From assembly GCA_050249455.1 (NCBI GenBank), contig JBFWQM010000263.1, positions 1 to 6,850 of the forward strand: a stretch of DNA of 6,850 nt. The letters are read 5' to 3'. The position numbers were made by a program, and so were the translations under genes. This document shows positions 1 through 6,285 of the stretch, piece by piece (position 1 is the stretch's first letter; each line of letters opens with the position of its first letter). This DNA comes from JBFWQM01 sp050249455. Its GTDB lineage: Bacteria > Pseudomonadota > Alphaproteobacteria > MPNO01 > VGEU01. The notes below the pieces were generated by a model. The model was not told where the DNA came from and searched no databases. It worked only from the letters and a program-made list of their open reading frames with translations.

Positions 1-55
1 GCCGGAGAACGACAAAAAAGACACGTGGATGGCCGGGACAAGCCCGGCGATGCCG
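1..55. repeat. Partial copy of a palindromic intergenic repeat (left-edge copy)
   Basis: These bases align with 5759-5815 at 51 of 55 positions, with mismatches at 8, 40, 49 and 53 and two single-C deletions in the A-rich stretch. A 23-base run (17-39) is identical to 5777-5799. The core is a hairpin with stem ATGGCCGGG (29-37), loop ACAAG (38-42) and CCCGGCGAT (43-51). One G:G mismatch in this stem makes it slightly decayed relative to the other copy. The first 13 bases match the end of the outer inverted repeat of the other copy, so the element probably continues left of the window. It lies just 3' of the minus-strand TRAP gene. Read on that strand, the hairpin is followed 12 bases later by six T, which only loosely resembles a terminator. 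Confidence 0.85.
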
Positions 56-86
56 GAATCGGGGGGGGCAAGGGGCCCGCCATCGC

Positions 87-1124
87 CTACCGCAGATACC
101 CGAGCGCGCGCCACGTCTTGTAACCCTCACGGAACGACGCGTAGGACTGCCAGACCTTGGCGAAGGTCGGGTCGGACGCGGCCTCCTCCTGCACGACCTC
201 GCCCCACGCCTTTTCCAGCGCGGCGAGTATCTCCGGCGGCCAGCGGTGGATCTGCACGCCTTTCTTCTTCAGCTCTTCGAGCGCCTTGGTCTGGATCGCC
301 TCGCCCTCGGCGAGGCCGACGCGCACGTTGTCGCCGCACGCGACCTCGATCACCGCGCGCTGGGTCTTGGTGATGCCGTCCCACTTTTTCTTGTTGACCA
401 GCAGCTCCAGCAGGGTCGCCTGCTGGTGCCAGCCGGGGAAGTAGTAGTGCTTGGCGACCTGGTGGAAGCCGAGGTCGAGGTCGATCGCCGGCATCGAGAA
501 CTCAGTGGCGTCGATCGTCCCGCGCTCCAGCGCCGGGTAGATGTCGCCGGGCGCCAGCAGCTGCGTCGCCACGCCCATCTTCTGCATCACCCGCGCGCCG
601 AGGCCGTAGAACCGCATCTTGAGGCCCTTGAAGTCCTCGACCGTCTTGATCTCCTTCCTGAACCAGCCCGACGCCTCCGGCGCGATGAAGCCGCACACCA
701 GCGACTTCAGGCCGTGCTTGGCATAGATCTCGTCCATCAGCCCGACGCCGCCGCCGTGAACCATCCACGCGAGGTATTCGCCCGCCTCCGGCCCGAAGGG
801 AACGGAGGAGAACAGGGTCAGCGCCTTCTCCTTGCCGTACCAGAACCCGCCGGCCGACCATGCGCTCTCGATCGCGCCGGTGGCGACCGAGTCGAACGTC
901 TCCAGCGGCGGGGCGAGCGCGCCGGGCTCGAAGAAGCGCAGCTTCACATTGTCGCCGGAGATCAGCGCGATCTTCTGCGGCAGCCCGCGCCCCAGGGTGC
1001 CGAGCTGGGCGAGACGGCCGGGGAACATGCTGGTCATCTTCCAGCTGACCGGCGGGTCGGCCGCCAGCGCCGGCGCCGCGCCAAGCGCGGCGAGCAGGCC
1101 GACCATGCGAACGAACCACACCAT
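87..1124 (-). CDS. TRAP transporter solute-binding protein (DctP family)
   Basis: This encodes a 345-residue periplasmic receptor of the tripartite ATP-independent transporter class, which captures a small organic anion and hands it to a DctQ/DctM membrane pair. Residues 1-21 form a signal peptide with a hydrophobic core (VGLLAALGAAPALA) and a likely cut at ALA/AD. Family features include PVSWKMTSMFP after the signal, the GLKMRFYGLGARVMQKMG segment (167-184) with Arg171 at the position that usually binds the ligand carboxylate, ERGTIDATEFSMP (200-212), and YYFPGWHQQ (227-235). The last two resemble the TakP / mannitol-chloroaromatic (COG4663-like) subgroup, which suggests an alpha-keto or other carboxylic acid; the substrate cannot be read from sequence. 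ATG 1124 is chosen because it gives the signal peptide and has AGGGGG four bases upstream; upstream in-frame codons run into the spacer and back into ccmI. It follows ccmI by 97 bases. No dctQ or dctM is visible; they may lie left of the window. Confidence 0.93.
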   Translation of the reverse strand: MVWFVRMVGLLAALGAAPALAADPPVSWKMTSMFPGRLAQLGTLGRGLPQKIALISGDNVKLRFFEPGALAPPLETFDSVATGAIESAWSAGGFWYGKEKALTLFSSVPFGPEAGEYLAWMVHGGGVGLMDEIYAKHGLKSLVCGFIAPEASGWFRKEIKTVEDFKGLKMRFYGLGARVMQKMGVATQLLAPGDIYPALERGTIDATEFSMPAIDLDLGFHQVAKHYYFPGWHQQATLLELLVNKKKWDGITKTQRAVIEVACGDNVRVGLAEGEAIQTKALEELKKKGVQIHRWPPEILAALEKAWGEVVQEEAASDPTFAKVWQSYASFREGYKTWRALGYLR

Positions 1125-1128
1125 GACG

Positions 1129-1134
1129 CCCCCT
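1129..1134 (-). promoter_or_regulatory. Ribosome binding site of the TRAP binding-protein gene
   Basis: On the minus strand this reads AGGGGG, four bases before the ATG at 1124. It is one of the clearer Shine-Dalgarno sequences in the window and supports that start over the internal ATG at 1106, which would shorten the signal peptide. Confidence 0.6.
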
Positions 1135-1160
1135 GCGCGCTGCGTTGTCGATTGCGGGGG

Positions 1161-1190
1161 AATGTAGCGGCAGACGCCGGCCGGCACCAA
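1161..1190 (-). promoter_or_regulatory. Weak sigma70-like promoter candidate before the TRAP gene
   Basis: On the minus strand, TTGGTG (1190-1185) and TACATT (1166-1161) are separated by 18 bases, matching the -35 and -10 consensus at 3 of 6 and 4 of 6 positions. They sit in the 97-base spacer after ccmI, the only gap on this side of the window large enough for a promoter. The match is poor and could be chance; its value is that the TRAP gene may be transcribed apart from the ccm operon. Confidence 0.22.
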
Positions 1191-1221
1191 CACGGTCAGC
1201 GGGCCCATCGAAGCGCGCGCG

Positions 1222-2652
1222 TCAACGCGCGGGGGCCGTCTCCAGCTCGCGCAGACGGCGGGCGACCTCCGCGTGGGTGGCCGACGACGGGTCGAGCTTG
1301 CCCAGCAGCAGCCGCCAGGCACGGATCGCCCCGGCGCGGTCGTCCTTCGCCAGTGCCGCGAAGCCGGCCAGCCACAGGGTGTCCGGCGCATCGGGCGCCC
1401 GCGCCGCCAGCCGGTCCACCGTCGCGGCGAAGGCGGGCGGCGGCTTCTCCCCTGCCGGCACCGCATCGAGGATGGCGCCGGCGTAATCGGTCATCAGGTC
1501 GACGTCGTCGGGCGCCTGCTTCAGCCCCGCGGCCAGCGCGTCGCGCGCCTTGGCCGGCTCGCCGAGCACCCGCCAGGAGTGCGCCAGCCGCCGCCAGCCG
1601 GCGACGTCGGCCGGCTGCTGCTCCAGCCGCGCGGCGAGCTGGTCCACCATGCCGCGAACCATCGCCATGCGCTGGGCGGGATCGAGCTGCGCCGCCGCCG
1701 AGATGTCGCCCGCCGACGGGCCGCGCGGCGCGGCCGCGGCGGGGGGCGTGGCCGATGGGGCGGACGTCGGCGCGGCGCGCGCCGCGGCGTTGCGCATGTC
1801 GGAAAGCTGCTCCGGCGGCAGCGCGAGGTCGCGGCCGAGCGCGGCGATGCGCTCGCGCAGCTCCGGCAGGAACGCGGCCTCCGGCGGCGCGGCGGCCTCC
1901 AGCGCGATCCAGCGGTCGAGCGCCGCCCGCCCGCGCCCCGCCTGGAGTTCGGCGAGGCCGAGATAGAACCGCGCCCGCGGCTCCTCCGCCGCGTTCGCCG
2001 TCGCGGCGTCGAACTGGGCCTTCGCCTGCGGCGTCACGACGCCGTCGGCGGCGAGCGTGATCGCCTCGCCATAGGCCGACAGCACCGCGGCGTCGGCCGG
2101 CGACAGCCGCACCGCGTGCTCGTAGGCCTTCACCGCGTCGTCGTAGCGGCGCAGCGAGACCAGGGACCGGCCGAGCAGCCGCCAGCCATAGATGTCGTTG
2201 GGACGATCCTGAAGCTTCTGCGCCAGGGTATCGACCAGGACCGAGGCGTCGCGGTCGTCCGGCTTCGCCGCTGCACGCTCCGCCGGCCGTTCCCCGCCGC
2301 CGAGCCACGGCGCGCCGAGCGACAGGTAGACCAGCCCCGCGCCGGCCGGCAGCGCCAGGGCGACGATCGCGGCGAGCGCGCGCGACCCGCCGCGCGGCGC
2401 CGGCGCCGGCGATTCGCCCGCCCGCGCGGCGGCGAGCAGGCGGCGGCCGACCTCCGCGCGCGCCGACGCCGCCTGGTCGGCCGAAAGCAGGCCGCGCGCC
2501 GCGTCGCGGTCGATCTCGGCGAGCTGGTCGCGGTAGATCTCCTCGTCATAGGCCGCCCGCGGCGGCGCCGCGCGCGGCGGGCGCAGCACCGGCAGCAGCA
2601 CGACGACCACCGCCGCCGCCGTCATCGCCGCGATGACGAGCCACATGATCAC
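1222..2652 (-). CDS. ccmI: Cytochrome c maturation protein CcmI (CycH), TPR protein
   Basis: CcmI binds the C-terminal part of apocytochrome c through TPR repeats and presents it to the CcmF-CcmH heme lyase complex. The product is 476 residues from GTG 2652, or 474 from ATG 2646. Numbering from the ATG, residues 3-21 form a first membrane helix, 33-75 a charged loop with YDEEIYRDQLAEIDRD typical of the family, and 89-110 a second membrane helix. The rest is periplasmic, with a TPR block at about 138-270, an Ala/Pro-rich linker (287-312) and a second TPR block at about 334-468. The two blocks resemble each other (20 of 59 aligned residues over 138-196 and 334-392). I prefer the GTG because it overlaps the ccmH stop as GTGA and lies 7 bases from GGGGAG, against 13 for the ATG. 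CcmI is a gene of its own here, not fused to CcmH as in E. coli. A 6-base GC stem spans the stop codon. Confidence 0.95.
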   Translation of the reverse strand: MIMWLVIAAMTAAAVVVVLLPVLRPPRAAPPRAAYDEEIYRDQLAEIDRDAARGLLSADQAASARAEVGRRLLAAARAGESPAPAPRGGSRALAAIVALALPAGAGLVYLSLGAPWLGGGERPAERAAAKPDDRDASVLVDTLAQKLQDRPNDIYGWRLLGRSLVSLRRYDDAVKAYEHAVRLSPADAAVLSAYGEAITLAADGVVTPQAKAQFDAATANAAEEPRARFYLGLAELQAGRGRAALDRWIALEAAAPPEAAFLPELRERIAALGRDLALPPEQLSDMRNAAARAAPTSAPSATPPAAAAPRGPSAGDISAAAQLDPAQRMAMVRGMVDQLAARLEQQPADVAGWRRLAHSWRVLGEPAKARDALAAGLKQAPDDVDLMTDYAGAILDAVPAGEKPPPAFAATVDRLAARAPDAPDTLWLAGFAALAKDDRAGAIRAWRLLLGKLDPSSATHAEVARRLRELETAPAR

Positions 2653-3134
2653 CGGCGGTCTCCCCGGGGGTGCCGCTGACGATCCGCATCTTCGAGCAGG
2701 GCGGCGAGCCGCGCCTCCTCCGCCGCCGTCAGCGCCGCCGGCGCCGGCGCGTCGCGGCGCCGGCGCAGGAAGACGGCGACCGCCGCGGCGCCGACCGCCA
2801 GCACCGCCGCCGGCGCGATCCACAGCGCCCAGGTCGACGGCTGGAACGGCGGCTTCAGCAGGACGAAGTCGCCGTAGCGCGCGTGCACGTAGTCGATCAC
2901 CTGGTCGTTCGTCGCGCCCGCCGCCAGCCGCTCGCGCACCACCGCGCGCAGGTCGCGCGCCAGGTCGGCGTCGGAATCGTCGATCGACTGGTTCTGGCAC
3001 ACCAGGCAGCGCAGGCTCTTGCCGATCTCGCGCGCGCGCGCCTCCAGCGCCGGGTCGGCCAGCCGCTCGCCGGGCTCCAGGGCGGCAGCCGGCAGCGCCG
3101 CCATGAGCAGGAGGGCGGCCAGCAGCGCGCGCAT
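2649..3134 (-). CDS. ccmH: Cytochrome c maturation protein CcmH (CycL), thiol-disulfide protein
   Basis: This is a 161-residue short-form CcmH, a membrane-anchored periplasmic thioredox protein that reduces or holds apocytochrome cysteines and forms the heme lyase complex with CcmF and CcmI. Residues 1-19 form a signal peptide (RALLAALLLMAALPAAA). The family signature LRCLVCQNQSI occurs at 41-51 with redox cysteines Cys43 and Cys46. The three-helix domain follows (DLRAVVRERLAAG, 61-73; DYVHARYGDFVLLKPP, 81-96), then a membrane helix at about 103-123 and a charged cytoplasmic tail. The ATG shares one base with the ccmG stop (TGATG), and no strong Shine-Dalgarno is visible, so coupled translation is likely. 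The stop overlaps the GTG of ccmI. The C-terminal TPR region found in the E. coli fusion protein is absent and supplied by ccmI. Confidence 0.97.
   Translation of the reverse strand: MRALLAALLLMAALPAAALEPGERLADPALEARAREIGKSLRCLVCQNQSIDDSDADLARDLRAVVRERLAAGATNDQVIDYVHARYGDFVLLKPPFQPSTWALWIAPAAVLAVGAAAVAVFLRRRRDAPAPAALTAAEEARLAALLEDADRQRHPRGDRR
2660..2665 (-). promoter_or_regulatory. Ribosome binding site of ccmI
   Basis: The minus strand reads GGGGAG inside the end of ccmH. It lies 7 bases before a GTG (2652-2650) and 13 bases before the in-frame ATG (2646-2644), so spacing favours the GTG start. Only two residues are affected. Confidence 0.5.
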
Positions 3135-3679
3135 CACTGCAGCTTCGCGAGCAGCGGCCGGATCACCGTCTCGAGCTGCTGCGGCGTGATCTGGCCGACG
3201 TGGCGGTAGCGGACGCGGCCGTCCTTGTCGACGACGAAGGTCTCCGGATAGCCGTAGACGCCCCAGTCGATCGAGGCGCGGCCGGTGGTGTCGGCGCCGA
3301 TGCGCGCGTACGGGTTGCCGAGCCTGTCGAGGAACGCCTTGGCGTCGGCCGGCTTGTCCTTGACGTTGATGCCGTAGACGACGACGCCATCCTTGGCGAG
3401 CTGCAGCAGCAGCGGGTGCTCCGCATGGCACGGCGGGCACCACGAGGCGAACACGTTGACCAGCACTGTGCGCTTGCCGAGGTCGGCGTTGCTCAACCCG
3501 CCCTGCATGCCCTCGATCGGCGGCAATTTGAACGCCGGCGCCGGCTTGTCGAGGAACACCGACGGCAGCGCGTTGGGCGTGCGCACGCCGGCGCCGATGC
3601 CGGCTAGGTAGTAGGCGAGCACCAGCGCCAGCGCGACGAACGCGGCGGCGGGCAGGACGTAGCGCAGCCGGACCCGCAT
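3134..3679 (-). CDS. ccmG: Thiol:disulfide oxidoreductase CcmG / DsbE
   Basis: This is a 181-residue membrane-tethered periplasmic thioredoxin that passes electrons to CcmH or directly to the apocytochrome c CXXCH cysteines, so that heme can be attached. Residues 1-30 hold a basic start (MRVRLR) and an uncleaved membrane helix. The thioredoxin fold follows, with FASWCPPCHAEHP at 77-89 (Cys81, Cys84) and the cis-proline loop DWGVYGYPETFVVD at 138-151 (Pro145), both typical of the CcmG/DsbE branch rather than general DsbA or TlpA proteins. Length is normal for the family. The start lies four bases after the ccmF stop and the stop shares one base with ccmH, so it is embedded in the operon. No strong ribosome binding site precedes it (AGTAGG overlaps the ccmF stop codon), consistent with coupling to ccmF. 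Confidence 0.97.
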   Translation of the reverse strand: MRVRLRYVLPAAAFVALALVLAYYLAGIGAGVRTPNALPSVFLDKPAPAFKLPPIEGMQGGLSNADLGKRTVLVNVFASWCPPCHAEHPLLLQLAKDGVVVYGINVKDKPADAKAFLDRLGNPYARIGADTTGRASIDWGVYGYPETFVVDKDGRVRYRHVGQITPQQLETVIRPLLAKLQ

Positions 3680-3683
3680 CGGC

Positions 3684-5666
3684 CTACTCGGCCGGCGCGG
3701 TCGCCGCGGCGCGCGCCGCCCGGCGCGGCGCGCCGACCCGGTGGCGGCGGTCGGACAAGGACAGCGCGCCGCCGAGCGCCATCACCACCGCGCCGACCCA
3801 GATCCACGGCACCAGCGGGTTGTGGTAGAGCCGCACGCTCCACGCGCCGTCCGCCTCCGCCTTGCCGAGCACGACGTAGAGGTCGGCGAGCCAGGTGGTG
3901 TGGATCGCGGCTTCGGTGGTCGACTGGCCCTCCGCCGGATAGACGCGCTTTTCCGGCCGCAGCGTCGCCGCCTCGCGGCCGCCGGCCTGCGCGACGAACA
4001 GGCCCTGCCAGGCGTCGTAGTTGGGGCCGCGCACCGGGTGCGCGCCGTCGAAGCGCAGCTCGTAGCCGCCGATCGGCGCGACGTCGCCGGGACGCATGAT
4101 GCGGATGTCCTCGCTCTGCCAGGCGGAGGACGCGGTGATGCCGGCAACGACCAAGCCGAGCCCGCCGTGCGCCACCGCCATGCCCCAGGTCTGGCGCGGC
4201 AGCCCGGCGGCGCGGCGCGCGACGTCGCCGAAGCCGAGCCGGAACGCGCCGATCCGCGTGCCGAGGTCGACCGCGACGCCGACGATCAGCCACGCCGCGA
4301 TCGCGATGCCGAGCGCCGCCAGCAGGTGCTTCGTCCCGGCGAGCCCGGCGGTAAGCGCGAAGGCCAGCGCGGCGGCGCCGAGCGCGAGCCACAGCCGGCC
4401 CAGCACGCCGGCGAGGTCGCCGCGCTTCCACGACAGCGACGTGCCGACGACGACCGCCGCCAGGGTGGGCACCATGATCGGCACGAAGGTGTAGAGGAAG
4501 AACGGCGGGCCGACCGAAACCTTGCCGCCGTCGACCGCGTCGAGCAGCAGCGGATACAGCGTGCCGACGAAGACCACCGCGCAAGCGGTGCACAGCAGCA
4601 GGTTGTTGAGCACCAGCGCGCCTTCGCGGCTGACCGGCGCGAACAGGCCGCCGCCCTTCAGGCTCGGCGCGCGCACCGCGAAGAGCGCCAGCGCGCCGCC
4701 CAGCACGACGACCAGGATCCCCAGGATGAACATGCCGCGCGCCGGGTCGGTCGCGAAGGTATGCACCGAGGTCAGCACGCCCGAGCGCACCAGGAAGGTG
4801 CCGAGCAGCGACAGCCCGAAGGTCAGCACCGCGAGCAGCACCGTCCACGTCTTCAGCGCGTCGCGCTTCTCCACCACGATCGCGGAATGGAGCAGCGCGG
4901 TGCCGGCGAGCCACGGCATGAACGAGGCGTTCTCCACCGGATCCCAGAACCAGAACCCGCCCCAGCCGAGCTCGTAGTAGGCCCACCAGCTGCCCAGCGC
5001 GATGCCGACGGTGAGCGCGCACCACGCGGCCAGCGTCCACGGCCGCACCCAGCGCGCCCACGCCGGGTCGACCCGGCCCTCGATCAGCGCCGCGATCGCG
5101 AACGAGAACGCCATCGAGAAGCCGACATAGCCGAGATACAGGAACGGCGGGTGGAAGGCGAGGCCGGGGTCCTGCAGCAGCGGGTTGAGCCCCTGCCCCT
5201 CGATCGGCGCCGGGTCGAGGCGCAGGAACGGGTTGGAGGTGAACAGGATGAAGGCGAGGAACGCGGCGCCGATCAGCCCCTGCACGGCGAGCACGCGCGC
5301 CTTCAGCGGCGGCGGCAGGTTGCCGCCGGCGGCGGCAACCGCGAAGCCGAAGCCCGACAGCATGAGCACCCACAGGACCATCGAGCCCTCGTGGTTCGCC
5401 CACACGCCGCTCACCTTGTAGAGCATCGGCTTCAGGGTGTGGGAGTTCTCCGCCACGTTGGCGACCGAGAAGTCGGAGGTGACGTAGGCCGCGGTCAGCG
5501 CCGCGAACGCCGCGGCGACGAGCAGGAACTGCGCCGTCGCCGCGGTGCCGGCCAGCGCCATCTGCCCGCCGTGGCCGCGCGCCGCGCCGGCCAGCGGCAC
5601 CGTCCCCTGCACCACCGCGATCACCAGCGCCAGCGCCAGCGCGTAATGGCCGATCTCGGGGATCAT
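3684..5666 (-). CDS. ccmF: Heme lyase subunit CcmF
   Basis: This is a 660-residue multi-spanning inner-membrane protein that receives heme from holo-CcmE and, with CcmH and CcmI, ligates it to apocytochrome c. The heme-handling WWD motif is at 235-253 (WGGFWFWDPVENASFMPWL), preceded by GSWWAYYELG. The four histidines expected from E. coli CcmF are present: His172 (FHPP), His260 (LLHS) and His302 (SVHTF) in or near periplasmic loops and membrane helices, and His500 (VAHGG) in the C-terminal half. NHEGSMVLWVLML (91-103) is also conserved. The large periplasmic loop at about 515-615 precedes a final membrane helix (618-638) and a basic Ala-rich tail. The N-terminus MIPEIGHYALALAL matches the family, which fixes the ATG at 5666 although no clear Shine-Dalgarno is seen. 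The 169-base gap to ccmE, filled by a repeat, is unusual beside the tight spacing elsewhere in the operon. Confidence 0.98.
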   Translation of the reverse strand: MIPEIGHYALALALVIAVVQGTVPLAGAARGHGGQMALAGTAATAQFLLVAAAFAALTAAYVTSDFSVANVAENSHTLKPMLYKVSGVWANHEGSMVLWVLMLSGFGFAVAAAGGNLPPPLKARVLAVQGLIGAAFLAFILFTSNPFLRLDPAPIEGQGLNPLLQDPGLAFHPPFLYLGYVGFSMAFSFAIAALIEGRVDPAWARWVRPWTLAAWCALTVGIALGSWWAYYELGWGGFWFWDPVENASFMPWLAGTALLHSAIVVEKRDALKTWTVLLAVLTFGLSLLGTFLVRSGVLTSVHTFATDPARGMFILGILVVVLGGALALFAVRAPSLKGGGLFAPVSREGALVLNNLLLCTACAVVFVGTLYPLLLDAVDGGKVSVGPPFFLYTFVPIMVPTLAAVVVGTSLSWKRGDLAGVLGRLWLALGAAALAFALTAGLAGTKHLLAALGIAIAAWLIVGVAVDLGTRIGAFRLGFGDVARRAAGLPRQTWGMAVAHGGLGLVVAGITASSAWQSEDIRIMRPGDVAPIGGYELRFDGAHPVRGPNYDAWQGLFVAQAGGREAATLRPEKRVYPAEGQSTTEAAIHTTWLADLYVVLGKAEADGAWSVRLYHNPLVPWIWVGAVVMALGGALSLSDRRHRVGAPRRAARAAATAPAE

Positions 5667-5704
5667 GGTGCGGACACCAGCGTCCGGACGTACAATTTTC
5701 TATA

Positions 5705-5771
5705 GTCGTCCTCCGGCATGACCGGAGGACCCATGCGGCGCGTGTGTTCTCCGGTCAAGCCGGAGGACGAC
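5705..5771. repeat. Inverted-repeat pair, each arm itself a hairpin, between ccmE and ccmF
   Basis: The 23-base arms 5705-5727 and 5749-5771 are reverse complements at 22 of 23 positions, separated by 21 bases. Each arm also folds on itself. In the left one, GTCCTCCGG (5708-5716) pairs perfectly with CCGGAGGAC (5722-5730) around a CATGA loop. In the right one, GTTCTCCGG (5746-5754) pairs with CCGGAGGAC (5760-5768) around TCAAG, with one T:G. The transcript can therefore form either two small hairpins or one long stem. This is the architecture of REP/BIME-like intergenic repeats. It encodes nothing credible; small open frames across it translate to low-value Arg/Gly/Pro-rich peptides. Confidence 0.85.
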
Positions 5772-5815
5772 CAAACAAAGACACGTGGATGGCCGGGACG
5801 AGCCCGGCCATGACG
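5772..5815. repeat. Third hairpin of the intra-operon repeat (full copy of the left-edge element)
   Basis: ATGGCCGGG (5789-5797) and CCCGGCCAT (5803-5811) form a perfect 9-base stem around a five-base loop, ACGAG. The flank AAAGACACGTGG, with the palindrome CACGTG, is shared exactly with the left edge of the window. This hairpin has the same 9-base stem and 5-base loop design as the two in 5705-5771, and the shared flank shows that hairpins two and three travel together as one unit. On the minus strand the order is ccmE stop, this hairpin, a T-rich stretch (TCTTTGTTTGG), then the inverted pair, an AT-rich patch (5690-5705) and the ccmF start. Palindromes of this general sequence are common between genes in Alphaproteobacteria. 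Confidence 0.85.
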
Positions 5816-5835
5816 CAGGGTGGGTGTAGCGCGCA

Positions 5836-6285
5836 TCATTGCGCCGCCGTCCCGCCGCGCCATTCACCGGTGCGCTTGATCGCGTCGGCGACCTCGGGTG
5901 GCATGTAGGTCTCGTCGTGCTTGGCGAGCACCTCGTCGGCGACGAACACGCCGTCGGGGCCGAGGCGGCCCTGCGCGACGATGCCCTGGCCTTCGCGGAA
6001 CAGGTCGGGCAGCACGCCGCGATACGTGACCGGAAGCTGCGCAGCGGTGTCGGTGATGACGAAGCGCGCCGAAACGCCGTCGTCGCCCTTGCCGACGCTC
6101 CCGGCGACCACCAGGCCGCCGACCCGGATGCGCTGGTTGGGCCCGATCCCCTTCGCCTGGACGTCGCTGGGGCTGAAGAAGAAAACCAGGCTGTCGTCGA
6201 ACGCCGACAGCACCAGCGCCGTCGCGCCGCCAAGCGCCAGCAGGCACAGCGCCAGCACCATGGTGCGCCGCCGCCTACGCGTCAT
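5836..6285 (-). CDS. ccmE: Heme chaperone CcmE (CycJ)
   Basis: This is a 149-residue membrane-anchored periplasmic heme chaperone. CcmC/CcmD attach heme covalently to its conserved histidine, and CcmF takes it for cytochrome c. A basic N-terminus (MTRRRRR) precedes one membrane helix (about 8-28). The beta-barrel OB-fold domain follows, with VFFFSPSDV (34-42), RIRVGGLVVAGSV (52-64) and PVTYRGVLPDLFREGQGIVAQG (85-106). The signature LAKHDETYMP (120-129) contains heme-binding His123 and Tyr127, equivalent to His130 and Tyr134 of E. coli. The start overlaps the end of ccmD by 11 bases and is preceded by GGGGGCG inside ccmD, a usable ribosome binding site. An in-frame upstream extension that reads back through ccmD coding sequence is ignored. 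The stop is followed by the repeat-filled gap before ccmF. Confidence 0.97.
   Translation of the reverse strand: MTRRRRRTMVLALCLLALGGATALVLSAFDDSLVFFFSPSDVQAKGIGPNQRIRVGGLVVAGSVGKGDDGVSARFVITDTAAQLPVTYRGVLPDLFREGQGIVAQGRLGPDGVFVADEVLAKHDETYMPPEVADAIKRTGEWRGGTAAQ

Noticed and set aside
1216..1231. CGCGCG/CGCGCG stem with a 4-base loop over the ccmI stop as a terminator
   Set aside because: No T-run follows on the minus strand (next bases are GCTTCGATGG), and alternating CG is frequent in this sequence by chance.
87..1466. N-terminally extended TRAP protein starting at 1466
   Set aside because: The extra residues are an out-of-frame reading of the ccmI 3' end. The signal peptide and ribosome site place the start at 1124.
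246..2060. Long plus-strand open frame (604 codons) antisense to the TRAP gene and ccmI
   Set aside because: Composition is Arg/Ala/Pro-rich with no recognisable domain. It is the antisense shadow expected in GC-rich DNA opposite two well-supported genes.
1222..3000. 592-codon frame suggesting a CcmH-CcmI fusion as in E. coli
   Set aside because: The part upstream of 2652 reads ccmH DNA in the wrong frame; the true CcmH frame stops at 2649 and CcmI begins separately.
3741..5705. Long plus-strand open frame (654 codons) antisense to ccmF
   Set aside because: It is His/Arg/Gln/Glu-rich low-complexity translation exactly opposite a strongly conserved CcmF; no motif supports it.
5663..5863. Minus-strand 66-codon open frame covering the ccmE-ccmF gap
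   Set aside because: Its sequence (HGRARPGHPRVF, GPPVMPEDD) is the familiar translation of alphaproteobacterial palindromic repeats, not a real protein. It overlaps both ccmE and ccmF in other frames and lacks a convincing ribosome site.
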